From Neurospora tetraspora (taxonomy: Eukaryota; Ascomycota; Sordariomycetes; Sordariales; Sordariaceae), in NCBI RefSeq assembly GCF_033439725.1, contig NW_026944385.1:2761001-2825000 (forward strand): a stretch of DNA of 64,000 nt, written 5' to 3'. Positions 44,863 through 57,854 of the stretch are shown here, piece after piece; within the stretch, counting starts at the first letter, position 1, and the number at the start of each line of letters is the position of its first letter. The notes beneath the pieces were generated by a model. The model had not been told where the DNA came from. It did not search any database and was given only the letters and a program-made list of their open reading frames with translations. Both the position numbers and the translations under genes were made by a program.

Positions 44863-46991
44863 TTACCCCCCCCTACACAAAAGACTCGTCTACGAATTTA
44901 CTAAATAATTATATAGAATATTATAAATTATATTTATTTCTTCCTTATAATACGCCGTAAACGCTTTAATCCTTCTGCTTCGGGATATTTATCGTCGTCG
45001 TATTCCTCCGTATCTTCGTTAAGCTAATTTATTAATCGTTTAGGCGGGCCCGGGGCATCTAGGTTAGTTTCGTAAAAGTCCTAAAGTGCCTTCGGTATAT
45101 ATTTAAAATTAAAGGTAGAATATTATTTTAAATCGGGGTGCTAACTTCTCTAATCCGTATAATAGAAGAGCTTTTTATTAGCTACCTTAAATATTATAAT
45201 TTTATCGATTTCCTATTCGGGGTTTCCGTTTTCGTCCGTATTAACTGGGATGGGGTATTCGAATATTTATCCCGGGAGTAGGTTATTATTGTACTTCTAT
45301 AAACGGTCCGTATAGAAAACGTTAATACCCTTCTAACTTTATAATAACTCTAAACGGTAAGAGTGCCCTACTTTCTTAATAATCTTATAATAATTATAAA
45401 TATTAGGGAAATCGAATTTATTATTAAGTTAAATTATTGTAGATTAAAGCCTTTTATTAATAATAACTTTATTTCCCGGTTCGAAATTGGGTTCCCTCCG
45501 CTTCTTATTAATTTACGCCGCTTATTATTCCTATACCTTTAATATCGTTTCCTTAACGTACTTAATATACCCTTAAATTCATTAGGCTTAATTTTACGCC
45601 TATTCCTAGGTTACTTACTCCGCCTATAGTATATTAGGGTCCTAAATGCAGGCATCCTAGTCGAAAAGTATTCTTATCGGGTATCCAAACATAATTTCGT
45701 AGGGAGATAGGCCTACGCTATCTTGGGGAAGGCTATTTTATACCGCGTCCAAAACTAGGATAGTTTTAAATTAGTCGTCTTAATAATAATTAATAAAGGG
45801 TCGGAGGCGTTAGTCGATATAGGTATTTGTAACATCCGCTTGGCCAGCTATCTAACTATATTCCGCAATAGCCAGCTTTCACCTTATTTTCGTTAAATTT
45901 AAAATCTCGTCCGTAAACTCGGACGTAAATTACGGACCTCCCTCGGAAATTACTTCCTCTAATATACTATAAATATAGTAAGGTCCCTCGTAATATATTC
46001 GAATAGTATTGCGAACCGTGGTATTTTCTATATAGGGGGTAATTCAAGAGGACGTCGATAAGCGGTCGATTATTATTAACGTATTATCGAAACCGTATTT
46101 ATCCTTTAATATCTTCTTAAAATTTATAATAATAAATATCTACTTCCGGGCTAACAGGGGAATTGGGTATAGTAAATTTAATATTTTATCCTTTAGGACT
46201 TTGTTAACTTTGTATATGGAGTATAAAATTTTTTATAAAACGGTCGATATTTCCAACTATACGTAGCTACTAATATTGCATCTTAAGAATCGCTCGGATT
46301 TTATTCCTTTTTAAATAGGCCGTAATTAGCGTTAAATAAATAATACCGTTGAGAGGGTATTGTGAAAAGCACAGTATGTGTGTTTGTTTGAATGTATATA
46401 AATTGATAATCCGAAAGAAGAACTAAGAGCAAGAAGCTCGCGTGCGGTCGATGACCAAATAGAGTGTACGCGAGTCTTATCTAATTTATAGACCTATATA
46501 AGTGGGGTGTGTAACCTGCAGCCGCGGTTCAATCAATTGAACCGCCAGTGCAGTCGTCAGGGCGGCGCCAAGGCCTCGCAGGGCACGTGCACAGGTCAGC
46601 TGATCTGACATGTGACAGCACGATACCTTTCCGGTATCAATAAATTTCGTCGATAGTAATACGGGTACGTAGGTTATCTAATTCGGGAATGATTAAATAA
46701 TCTTAATATATTAGGAATTTATTGATTAATATAATTAAATTAGGGTCCGACCTATAAGCGCGAACGTAATATTTTTCTAAGGATTCGTCTTTGCAATTAA
46801 TTTTTTTAAACGTATTTATTAATTCGTATCCCTCTGATTCTACTAGATTTAATTCTATACCCTCCTTATTTAATATTATAATTAGGACGGATTCTTTTAC
46901 GAATCCGTCGGTAGTTATAATAGAGGTAATTATAAATACTTCGATTCCCTCTTCCTCTACCGGTTTAAATATTTAAAGGGTATAGTACATA
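44863..46991 (-). pseudogene. Gypsy-B integrase and chromodomain relic
   Basis: Minus strand, right to left. About 46980-46640 gives the segment before integrase (ESVLIIILNKEG, KFLIY.DYLIIPELDNLRTRI). After a solo LTR, 46340-45800 gives a degraded integrase core. Then GYPIRILFD-like, KVFINKKALIYNNLT and GHSYRLEL segments lead to a chromodomain-like end (LFYYTD, YIPKAL.DFYETN) and an acidic C terminus near 45000. The part that should lie upstream (gag, protease, RT) is missing to the right of 46991, where other insertions begin; the second LTR is at 57855-58222. Confidence 0.75.
46341..46639. repeat. Solo LTR with 8-bp inverted ends, target ATAAA
   Basis: 299 bp of GC-normal DNA with ends TAATACCG...CGGTATCA (original TGATACCG inferred) and an exact ATAAA duplication (46336-46340, 46640-46644). 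It interrupts the Gypsy-B integrase, whose frame resumes on the other side. No second copy is in the window. Confidence 0.75.
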
Positions 46992-47163
46992 TGATGGAGG
47001 CTGGAAGGCGACAACGAAAAGGGCTTGATTGTAGTTGTCTAACGGAAGAGGAGAAACGGAAACCAGGGCAGCCTAAATACCTGGAAGGGAGTGCCGGTAA
47101 TGGAACGGCCCAGTGAATGGGCAAAGCCGGTGAATGGGCGGCCCAGGGCACGGACTTCCAACA
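46992..47163 (-). repeat. Solo LTR, family S, copy 3 (inverted)
   Basis: 172 bp, exact reverse complement layout of the copy at 5749 (TGATGG...CCAACA on plus). The flanks ACATA and AATAA do not match. It abuts the LTR of the neighbouring element, so this junction may be a recombination scar. Confidence 0.82.
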
Positions 47164-47170
47164 AATAATC

Positions 47171-47339
47171 TGACGTTATCGATAAATAACTAAAGATAAG
47201 GAAGAAAAAGGAAGAAAGAGTAAGAAATGCAACCTCGAAGAGGGCATGGTTAAATACATCAATGCAGCCAATGGCATTACACGGAGGCATGCAGCCAATT
47301 AGGAGGAGCCTTGGCGTGAGCATGGACCAAGCCATGACA
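47171..47339 (-). repeat. 3' LTR of second non-autonomous element
   Basis: 169 bp, minus-strand TGTCATGGCTTGG...GATAACGTCA. It is the intact (empty-site) counterpart of the interrupted LTR at 49071. Confidence 0.85.
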
Positions 47340-47489
47340 TTACCCCGCCCGCGGAAAAAGACTCAGCCCCAGAGTCGACCATATTTGTTATCCATCTATT
47401 TATCTATGGGAAAATTGTTTATCAAGGTTCTCCTTCTTGAGCCTCAATCTCTAAAAACCTTATCCGGGACGTCATTTTCCATCTTATCT

Positions 47490-48310
47490 TCAATGCCCTA
47501 ACCCATCACCATAGTGTCGGCGCTCCAATGTCTTCTCAAAGTCTTCTAACGAATGAGAGGCTCTAGAATCATAGCTCTCATCCGAATCGTTGCCGTCGTC
47601 GTCATCGTCCAATGCCGAAATGGTATTGAGGTAAGTACGTGAACCCGAGGCCTTAGTAATGATATTAATATCCATCTCATCCTTGTCTTTGCTTTTGGAT
47701 AATAATAATGGAAAACTATACTTATCCTTTCTCTAGTATCCGGTAGCCTCTTTAAGCTTCTACAAATACTCGTCGTACGTCTTCGGGATAGGTTGAATTA
47801 ATTGCGCTCTCGTACGAATTTAGTTATTGAGAGCTCGTTGAAGTAGTAAGATCTTTATTAATTTTGGCCAAGTATTTACTTTTACCTTATAACGCAACCT
47901 TTTGAATTTAGCTAAGAAAATAGAAAAGATATTGTTTCCTTGGGTAATTTTATGTAAGGTATCTTCGGCTTCCTAGACTTTATTCGGATTATTAAAGACG
48001 CGAATAAATTAGTCGAGAAGATTTTGGGGGTCCTAATTCGCTACTTCCGCAACTATAGCTAACTATAGCATTACTAAGGCCTGGACCTTTCTATCGAAAC
48101 GAGAATAAACGTAATAAAACCGAACTTCAACGTTACTAATCGCGGCCTTATTAATACGTAGCTTAGCCTCGATTGCGGGAAGCTAAATCTTAAAGGAAAA
48201 GGGTGCTCCTACAAATTTCTCAAGATCTGGAAGCGAGGCCTTCGATTTAGAAGATAAAGAAGCTTAGCTTCCTTAAATTACTAAAATAACCACCTAGCCT
48301 TTAAGGTTGT
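47490..48310 (-). pseudogene. gag relic of second non-autonomous element
   Basis: Minus strand. The capsid-like region at about 48070-47700 contains DTLHKITQGNN.FSIFLAKFKRLRY, ALNN.IRTRAQLIQPIPKTYDEYL and LKEATGYWRKD. It continues in the open 61-codon frame at 47675-47490 (MDINIITKASGSRTY..., with an Asp-rich run and SLEDFEKTLERR), which is the C-terminal linker. The C-terminal part is GC-normal and the N-terminal part is RIPed. Confidence 0.65.
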
Positions 48311-49070
48311 GATACTCGTTTTATAAAGTGTTATAGGAAGTTTATAAAGAATTTTGAAAGGTTTATAAAGAATTTATAGCCGTTTAAAATATAGAAATTT
48401 AGTTATACAGAACCGTTATAGGATTATTAGCTATAGTAAAAGAGGTTGGATAAAGTTTGCGAGAATGAAAGGGAGAGAACGGAGTTAATAGGAACGAATT
48501 AAATCGAGGTTTAAAGAGATAAAAAGAGGGGAAAGAAAGTGTTGAACTTCTACATGAAGAGGGGAAACTTGGAAAAGTTATATATGTATATACAGATCTA
48601 AGAGATTGAATGCGGCTCGAACTAAGAAATTGAATGCGGCTCGAATTGAATTCGGATCCGGGCCGGCGGTTCGGAGTAGAATTGAGTTGAGGCTCTATCG
48701 GACCCGAGCCTACGGTAGCGGAGCGGAATTGGGTTTCTTAATGCCGAGATGAGATTGCTTCCGTCGTTTGACGTTATAGTAATCGGTAGTGCTCTATAGA
48801 TTTAATCGTAAACTAGTCGCTCCTTCCAATTAGGGTTCAAGCCCTATTATCCGGACTACGAATTTAACTCTGCCCGTCGGTGTAAAAAACGATTAAATAA
48901 AAATCCGGGTTCCCAAAGCGCTTAAAAAAAGGTTTGAATTGAATTAGGACTTTTCAAATGAAAAAATCGGACGAAAGGCCGTAGCATCAATCTAATCTTC
49001 AGATGAAAGAAGGATCTTTAGTTAGGTGTTACGTACATAGATTTCGAAGCGGGAGTGTATACGAATAATT

Positions 49071-49892
49071 TGACGTTATCGATAAATAATTAAAGATAAG
49101 GAAGAAAAAGGAAGAAAGAGTAAGAAATGCAACTTCGAAGAGGGTATGGTTAAATATAGGGCTCTACTACTCGTGCACTAGTTGTTGTGTTAGTCGTGCA
49201 CTAATACCCCCAGGGGTTAGGGTTCTGTGTGTGTAAATATCAGGGTGTGTTTTTGGTGATACCGCCCATGGTGTTGATAGTCGTAGAACTAAGGCTCGTG
49301 CCCGCCAGCCGCCTAGACCAGCCGCCCGGACCAGCCGCTTAGACCAGTTGCATGTGCCTCCCCCTTTCTTAATACATTACCGATATCATCATCGCCAGTT
49401 AATAAAGATTATAGGATTATTCAAAATATTGCACTCTATACAAATCTCTATACATTTTTAATGTATATTAATCGCAGACTATCGTGAATAGTATTTATAG
49501 GCAATGCGCTATGGTGTTGATTCTGCGCGCGGTCTTTTTGGTTCGATTAATCTTGTTAGCGATTGATTGCGTTTAAAAGGGTAGAAGTTCAAAATCGCCA
49601 AGTTCACATACCTGACACGTATAACTGGGTCTGGGCGGCTGGGTCTGGGCGGCAGGCGGGCACGAGCCTTAGTTTTACGACTATCAACACCATGGGCGGT
49701 ATTACTAAATTAATAACCCAAAATCTGACCATAGAGAACCTTAACCCCATGGGGGGATTAGTGTACGACTAATAAAAGGATAAGTGCACGAGTAGTAGAG
49801 CCCTAAATATATTAATGCAGCCAATGGCATTATACGGAGGGATGCAGCCAATTAGGAGGAGCTTTAGCGTGAGCACGGACCAAGCTATGATA
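49071..49892 (-). repeat. 5' LTR of second non-autonomous element, interrupted
   Basis: 169-bp LTR in two pieces (49071-49156 and 49810-49892) around the long-TIR element. Differences from 47171-47339 are mainly CA to TA type. Confidence 0.85.
49157..49805. mobile_element. 649-bp long-TIR element
   Basis: Ends TAGGGCTCTACTACTCGTGC and its complement. The arms stay complementary for roughly 180 bp, including ACCGCCCATGGTGTTGATAG on the left (about 49260) and its complement on the right (about 49694). Target duplication AATA (49153-49156, 49806-49809), up to TAAATA depending on how the ends are drawn. The uninterrupted LTR at 47171 shows the empty site. The core (about 49350-49560) is non-coding. 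The open frame 49563-49772 reads through the right arm and is not a gene. Superfamily undetermined. Confidence 0.85.
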
Positions 49893-49921
49893 GGATTTAA
49901 CTTTCTTAAATGAATTATTAG
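49893..49921. other. 29-bp remnant between two elements
   Basis: Short AT-rich leftover ending in the ATTAG target duplication of the next element. Origin unknown. Confidence 0.5.
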
Positions 49922-50148
49922 TATTACGGGGGACGCCGTTAGGTATGAGATATGATATACGTTATTGCACGGAGGAAGCTATCTAAATATACATAGCCAG
50001 GGCTAAAGTAGGGCATAGTAGCAATATAGGTCTCTAACCCACCTAGTATATAACTTCTACCAAAGCTACACAAGCCAATAGCCCAATATAATATAGTATA
50101 GTACAATGTAGTGCTATAGCAACTAATATAGGGGTTTGCCCTATAATA
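49922..50148 (-). repeat. 3' LTR of the 7.9-kb Gypsy
   Basis: 227 bp, plus-strand ends TATTACGGGGGACG...GCCCTATAATA. It is more mutated at its outer end than the partner. Confidence 0.9.
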
Positions 50149-50457
50149 CTACCCTCTACCAAAGAAGCTCCCGCTTCGAAAATCGCTATTTACATTAAAT
50201 TATCCTTATTCCTACCAAATAAATCCCTCTATAGGTACGCCTAACTAAATATCGACAAAAACCCTTAACGTACATACTAAGACAGGAAGCTACTTAGCGC
50301 TTAAATTCTTATCCAGGGGCAAAATACTAGCCAAAATATTACTAAATATAACCCTTCCCTCGAAATATCTCTCATTACACCTAATAATCCTTCTATACTT
50401 CGGGAATGTACCCAAACTACTTAAAATCGTCTATATAGACCCGATAATTCGTCTCTC

Positions 50458-50850
50458 CTATTACCAACCCCCGTAAGGGGGTACTATAAAGGCCCTATAA
50501 TATAGCGGCGTACAAGGACGCTCAAAGCGCCGCTACTAGTATAAATAATATAGAGACTATATATTCGAATCGTGTTTATACCTCTTTCTTTCTCTTTTTT
50601 ATAATATAATTATTAAAACGCTCTATTTATTTACACTAACGTCTCACAACCATTATATAATTTTATCCGAACTAGGGAGATCGATCTAGGGAGACCTATT
50701 TACAAATGTCCTATAGTATAGTAAAGTAAAGAAATTAAAATATAAGAAAATTTCGGACTATCCCTTAAAGTAGGTTTAAAAAAATTTTTTCTCTACAAAT
50801 TTAGGGTAGGGTTCGCGCTATAAGTCCTAAATTCTTTTTTATCTTTTTTT
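50458..50850 (-). repeat. Conserved structured repeat end, copy 2
   Basis: Homologous to 5656-6230 without the solo LTR. The first stem is kept with loop GTAA in place of GCGA, and the AGCGGCG/CGCCGCT stem is unchanged. It lies between the Gypsy pol end and its 3' LTR. Confidence 0.65.
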
Positions 50851-50979
50851 TAATCTTTATCCTTTTTCTTTATAATTCTAATATTCCTATAAAGAAGTAA
50901 TAATAATTCCTTAGTTAATTCCGTAATTAATTCCGTAATCGGTAATAATAATTCTAGTAATTTCGTAATTGACTGCTTC

Positions 50980-53900
50980 TTTACCTATATTGGGAGAGGT
51001 AGTATATCCGGGTTAGTATTATAAAAATCCTAAATAGTATTATTGTAACCTTTAAAGTCCTTTATTAATTATTATAAAAGTTCGTCGATATCCTTCTATT
51101 TAATATAATATATCTATCTACTGTTATCCGTTTTACTATAGCCAACGATACGCTCGAACTCCCATTCCTACGTGTCATTATTGTAATCGTCTATTTTTAT
51201 TATAATTCAATTATAATTTACTCTAATATCCTTATCGATTTCCTTTTATTTAAGAAGCCCCGCCGCATCCCAAAATCTAATTATAAATATATAAAATACC
51301 AGGTTGACCTTCATGTTAGTTGGCAAACGTAATTTAATATAATATAAATCCGCTTAAATAATAACAAATAAACTTTCCTATCTAAAAACAAATTTAGCTT
51401 AGGGTTTACCAGTAATTAAATTCTTAATATTAAATAGGACTCTATCGCCGACTCGGTATTTCGGGGCATCGGACCGTTTAATATTCGTATTATCCTTGTA
51501 GCGGCTCTATACTTATTTAGAAAGGGTAATTACTCCTTCCAAAATAGCTTAAAATTAATTAGCGACCTCTATTCTTCTAAAGAATTCCCTCTTTTATGCG
51601 TTAGAAATATTTGGAGGGTACGGTTTTATCGGCTCAACTCCTATATAAAGGTAATAACTATAATTAGTATAGAAGGGTATAACCCCCGTTATTCCTAATA
51701 CTATATTATTATATACAAATTTAGCTAGAGGAAACCAATCCGCCCAATCATTTTAAACCCAATTAATATATAGCTTAAAATATTATTCTATCTCTATATT
51801 AATTCTTTCGGTCTATCCGTTAATTTAGGAATAGAAAACGGATAATAATTTTACTACAATACCCAACCTCTCGCAAAGAATTCTCTAAAATACTAAAATA
51901 AATTAGGAGCTTCTATTTAATATAATATTATCTAGGAAGCCGTAAATATTATAAACCTTTTCGATAAATCGATCTACCAATTCTTACATTTCCAATGTCT
52001 CTATAGGTATATAATACCTTATTTTGGTTAACCAATTGACTACTACTACTATATATCTATATATCTTCCCATTTCTCTCGTATAGAATTATTAGTATAAT
52101 ATAATCTACTAAGACTTCCTTTTATAGTATAAAAAGTACTAAAAATAATTTTAAATAACCCGCGGATAAATACCGTATAAATTTAGTCTTTGCACAAACC
52201 AAATAAATTTTATAAAACTCCCTTACCGACTAATATATACCTAATTAATAATAGTCTATATCAAACTAGGCGTATATTTTCTTACGGCCCGAATAACCTC
52301 CTAATTTAACTATATATTATCTATAAATAAATAATGGCTAAGTACTAATATTGTCCGGGTCAATAATAATTTTACTATTTTAATACACCCGGCTTCATTA
52401 TACCCTACACTCCGTAAAAGCGAATTTAAACTTCTATTTAATTTTTAATATCTATTTCCTTCTATTCCCGTCTTCCAAATTAACAACCATTTCCTATATC
52501 AAATTCGACTTCAAATAATTTTCGTTAATCAATTTATATATAGCTTTAATTGCAACCAATTTATACTAATTTAATATAGCGAATTATATTCGATAAAATT
52601 CTTTATCCTTATCTTCGAACCCTACTAATTATATTTTACAAAATTCTTCCTCCTCCTCCTCGCTTTCGAAATTAGCGCTAAAACGTTCGGAGTTAATTAG
52701 TAAGCGTTTCCGTACTCGGAATCTATCGTCTTCTTCACCCTATAGGCAGTCTTCTAATTTTCTATTTAACGTATCTAGCCGGATATTAGCTACCCCTTAG
52801 CGGTATATAATACTAAAATTGAATCGACTTAAGAATTCTAACCAGCGTATATAGCGAAGTATTAATTATTTTATTATTCTAAACGTTTTAAAATTCTTAT
52901 AATTAATAATAATCTCAAATTCGTCTTAGATACTTTCCAACTCTAATTTCTATTCCTCTAATACTTTTATAATAATTAAGAACTCCTTATTATATATATC
53001 GTAATTATATTCCTAGGTAGAATACTTTAATAAAAAGTACGTAACGGAGTAGAAAATACCGTCGTCTCCCTATTAAAATAATATCCCTCCGGATACCCAT
53101 TTAAATATATTTATTTCTACGACTATCTTCCTATCCTAATCGAAGATTTTAAAAACCAGCGCTATTATAAAAACGTATTCCAATTATTCAAATACTTTCT
53201 AATATTTAATATTCCAATACTACGCTACCTCCTTCTTAATTAATTTATAAAGTAGTTTAGCTATACCCGAAAAATCTTTAATAAACCTTCTATAAAAATT
53301 CGCAAACCCTAATAAGGATTGTAATAATTTCTTTAATTCCGGGGCGTCCTATATTATAATTACTTTAATCTTCTCTAAATTTATCTTAATACCTCCCGGT
53401 ATAATAAATTAGCCCAAATATTTTGTTTTAATTATATAGAATTTGTATTTCTTAATATTAATTTATAAACCGGCTACTTCTAAACGTTTAAGAATTTCTA
53501 TAACGTATTTAATATATTCCTCTTCTACTTCTAAATAAACTAAAATGTTATCGAAATAAGCTATCGTATATTTATCCAACGTATCGTATAGGATATCGTT
53601 AATAAAGTTCTAAAATATTATAAATACTCCTTATAGTCCGAATAGATATACTAAGGATTCGTAAAGGCTAAATTTAGTAATAAAAATTATTAAATACTTA
53701 TAGCCTCTTTTTACTCGAATCCTATTGAAGGCGGCGATAATATCGAATTTAATAAAAATCTTTACTTTATAAATAATATCGACAATCTCTTTAATTGGCG
53801 GTAATAAATATTTCGTTTTTAGTATAGCATTATTAATTCCTCTATAATCTACGTAAATACGTATATTACCGCCCAGTTTCTCAATTAATAAAACTAGTAA

Positions 53901-55500
53901 CGTATATTCGGACTATAATACTCGGATAACTCCGCTCTTAAAATTGTCGTCCAACCATTTCTTAATAATATTAAATTCTATTAGCGAAAAGGGTCCTAAT
54001 TTAGCGTTAAGAAGCTTTGTTCCCGGAATAAATTTAATTTTATAATTATATAAGTACTCTTAGGGCAAAGTTTTAATATTAAAAGAGTTAGCAACTTTCT
54101 AATATATATAGTAATATACTAGTATTGTAATTTTAATTTCTACCTCTATAGCCAATAATCTATCTACTTTTTCATAGACTTTCTTAACGTCTTCCTCGCT
54201 AATCTTTAATATTACTTCGCCAACTCCCTATTTGTAAATTAACCGTAGGAAATAATCCTTAAATTTCTTCTTATATTTAACTCTTTTCTTTACGCAAATA
54301 TCCTCGATTATCTCCTTAATAACCTCCAACTTCCTTAAGCCGTCGATAACGACCTCTCCGGGCTCTCCTTCCTCTTCTATTACTTTAATTTCCTCTACTT
54401 CTATACGTTTAATTTCCTTAATAATCTCTACCCTACTCGTAACTACAATTTCTAATTATTTAATCCTTATAACGAAATTGAAACTCGCAATATTAAATTC
54501 AAGAATATGCGTAATATTAATTAAAACTTTACTAACGTTTAATAATTTAACGTATTAAAATATTTAATTGTATACTATTTACTAATTTATATTTAATTAA
54601 TTTAATTTTAGGCTTCCGTATTTCTAATATCTCTATAGGGTCGTGAGATAGTATTATAATTTACGTACCCTCGAATAATTTAATAATTTATAGAAATTTA
54701 GAATCTATACTTCTATTTACTTATTTAGCAATCTTCGTAATTATATTCTTCGGTAATTTATAATATATCAAATATCAACTAGTATCGGAATTAATAATAG
54801 CCTAGCCTCCTAACCCGGTACTAAAGGTTCTATAGTAATTTTAAAACCTAATCCGTCGGCCGGCGGCGGTTATAATAATTCGAGCTCTAATATTAATAAT
54901 AACCTAACTTTATAATTTAGTATTAAAAATTCTATTTCGACTTCGGGACCCAGTCCGTTAACCCTATTACATTTCAACGTCCTAGGTACTCTTATTTAAA
55001 AATTTAGTGTATCTATGAGAAAGTATTTATTCTTTTTATATTTTTCCCTAAAGACTACCTCGCTCTTTTCCCAATCAATAGTTAGGTTATATTATTATAG
55101 CTAAGGGATACCCAAAATAATAGGGTTCTCCAATAATAATATAAATAGTAATATATCGATATCTTTATTATAAATTCCAATTCGCATCGTTACTTTTATA
55201 AATTCTTTAATATATATATTAATCTTTCTATCTACTAATTATAATAGTTTTAAATTATAAAAATTCTATACTGGTAATTTATTTTCTTTAATAAAATATG
55301 AATTGATAAATACTCTTCCGGTATAATTATCATTAATTAATATAAAATAGTTTACTTTACGCTTCCTATAATAAAAGTAGGAAGAAAGGAGTATAGATTT
55401 CTATAGTTTAATACTAATTATAATAATTAATAAAGGTTCTATATAATATAAAAGTACTATTAAATAATCCAATTACTCTACTAATTCTATATACCCTACT
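50980..55500 (-). pseudogene. pol relic of the 7.9-kb Gypsy
   Basis: Minus strand. RT at about 54000-53200: NDILYDTLDKYTIAYFDNIL (usual AYLDDILI; 53610-53540), YLGLFIIPGGI and the RNase H lead-in LLGFANFYRRFIKDFS. Integrase at about 52500-51700 ends with an LN.RIDRKN remnant of the usual PQTDGQTERVN (about 51850-51790). A GPY/F-like segment (APKYRVGDRV-like) is at 51480-51430, and a chromodomain-like end (YYIK.KDIDELL, IKDF, FYNTNPDILPLP) at about 51120-51010. Protease is expected at 55.3-54.8 kb but is too eroded to place. Confidence 0.8.
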
Positions 55501-57622
55501 AATTATCCCTCTACCTGTTTATCTTCTAATTCCAATTCCTTCTCCTTCTCCTTTCCTTTATCGGAATATTACTTCCGCTAACAACTTATAACGGAAATAC
55601 GGCATTTCCTTAACTACCGTTATTATCAATTTAATTGCCGTTAACTTAAGCATACTCGTCGCCGCCGTCGTTAATAATATTAATATCGTCACCCGTCTTA
55701 TTATTATTACTATAACCGCTCTAAGTTAATTTCTTATTAAAATTCTTAAATCTATTCTTAAAATTAGCGGTACTATTAATAGGACTTTTACTATTATCCA
55801 AATTGAATTTAACGTAATAAATCTTCTATTTATAACCCTTATAGCTATATTTCTCGTACTCGCTATTAGTAGCACGTTTCTTCCAAACAGTTTTAAAGAC
55901 TATACGACGGAAAATAACGTCCAAATCTATAACGTCGCCTCCTTAGGAAATAATTTTAGGGGCGCTATTATTATTATATTTATTATTAGTACCCTAATAG
56001 GCGTTGGCCAATTTACTATTAAATTAATAATCTTCGAAATTCTTAGCGAATTTACATACAAGTTTGAACTAAGCGTCGAAATCGTCGTTAGTAGGTTGAT
56101 TCTATTAAATTAAAACAATATCTTTAAAAGGGCCTTTAATCTTCTATTTCAACTAGAATATACGTATAGCATTAATTATAGTATAATAATTAACCTATAT
56201 AATAAATTTATCTTCGAAATCTTAAAAACTATCTTTATATTAGAACTACTAGAATTTACGCTCGGTATCAATCTTTATATCTATAGTATTATACTTAGTA
56301 TCTAAATAATGGATAAAGGCTTCGGCGTTAAATTAGGGCCAATCCTTAAAATCGTTAAATATTATAACCTTTTCTATATTTACTTCGAAGTTAATTATAA
56401 ATACTTTACGTAAGTAATGATAAATATATAAGAATTTATGCTATTCGGTCTAAAAATAATCCTTATCCTACTTCTAACAAAAACGTATTTTAATTCGCTA
56501 AATATAATAAGTATTATTATAATCGAATATAATTTTACTATTAATATCGAAAATATTAGGGTCCGTAGTCCGACGACGGGTTAAATAATTTAAAGGAGAA
56601 GGGAGGCGACTAAAACCGCTACTACCGCTACTAATACTTCCTCCTCCAATACTTCCGAAGCCGCCGCTAAAACCTCTATTAAAAATTCCTCCGGTACCGC
56701 TAATAATGCCGCTAGGAACACTAATATAATAATTATAAAATAAAAAGCGTAGGCCGTTATTATTTATTTCTAAGTCGGCGATTTTAGAACGTAAGGACGT
56801 AATTATACCCTTATAATTATTAATTTCGTTAATAGTACCGATAATTTTACTATTATAAATATTTTTTATAATTTTAGCCTCGTTAACGGTATTATAATAA
56901 TTTCCCCTCTATTTAATAACCTCGTTCTATAAGTCCCTAATTTGATTATAAATATTAAAAACTTTAATTTCTATAATTGGCTTTTATTTAATTAAAATTA
57001 TATTCTCTTAAGGTAGCGGCTGCTATAATAAGGTCGATTATAATATAAAAGATTGGAATATTAAAGAAATTAATAGCTTTAAAGTTAAAATTTATAAAAC
57101 AATAGTAATTAGGAGCGACGGCTTAAACCGTACATTACAATACCGCCTAATTAATACAATAAACGGAATTATTACTATAAGTACCTAGCGCGACGAATAC
57201 TAAATTTCTATCAGTAATAAACTATTCTTCGTAATCGTTGCCGGCTATAGTATTATAAATATTTAAACCCGTAATATTAATATTAATACTCTCCAGATTA
57301 TTAACGAAGGCTATAAATTCCAATTGAATCAACTCCTCGGATTAACTAATAGTCGTATTATTAATTAAACGACTATAATATCCTTAGAAGCTACTTATTT
57401 TACTAAAAATAAAACAATCCAAGTAATATTAATAATTTTATTAAAATTCCCGAGGTTTCGCGCTTAACGAAAACCTTTACAATAATACTCGGTCGGGTTA
57501 CTTATAGCGAAAACGACGAAATTATTAAAAAAATAAACGAATTAAATAATCGCTAGAAAAACTATTCGTTGCAAATCTTTATTGAATAAGCGCGCGCAGC
57601 GCAAAAGAAAGGTACAACAAAC
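55500..57622 (-). pseudogene. gag relic of the 7.9-kb Gypsy
   Basis: Minus strand between the 5' LTR and pol. Basic Asn/Gly/Ser-rich segments near 56700-56600 and a probable nucleocapsid remnant near 55600 are the only recognisable pieces. Positioned mainly by context. Confidence 0.5.
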
Positions 57623-57849
57623 TATTACGGGGGACGCTATTAAATATAAAATATAATATGCGTTATTGTACGGAGGAAACTATTTAAATATATATAGCTA
57701 GGGTTAAAGTAGGGTATAGTAGTAGTATAGATCTCTAACCCACCTAACACATAACCTCCGCCAAGGCTACACAGGCTAATAGCCCAGTACAATGTAGTGT
57801 AATATAGTGTAGTGCTATAGCAATTAACATAGGGGTTTGCCCTGTGACA
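57623..57849 (-). repeat. 5' LTR of the 7.9-kb Gypsy
   Basis: 227 bp, plus-strand end GCCCTGTGACA, followed by ATTAG. Confidence 0.9.
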
Positions 57850-57854
57850 ATTAG

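Larger units (their letters stand above)
47171..49892 (-). mobile_element. Second non-autonomous LTR element with gag remnant
   Basis: LTRs at 47171-47339 (3', 169 bp) and 49071-49892 (5', 169 bp once the inserted 649-bp element and its 4-bp duplication are removed). On the minus strand a purine tract GCGGGCGGGGTAA (47352-47340) precedes the 3' LTR start TGTCATGG, the same signature as the 23440 element. The interior of 1.7 kb has a Gag relic and no polymerase. I find no matching target duplication. The first part of the interior is scarcely mutated, the rest heavily. Confidence 0.8.
49922..57849 (-). mobile_element. Complete RIPed Gypsy element, 7.9 kb
   Basis: Two 227-bp LTRs (49922-50148, 57623-57849), minus-strand start TGTCACAGGG, and an exact target duplication ATTAG (49917-49921, 57850-57854). 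The purine tract reads GTAGAGGGTAG before the 3' LTR. gag and pol are in the canonical order on the minus strand, with a chromodomain-like end. The 3' non-coding part carries a copy of the structured repeat also found at 5656. Heavy RIP in the interior removes all coding capacity, whereas the right LTR keeps TGTGACA intact. Confidence 0.92.
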
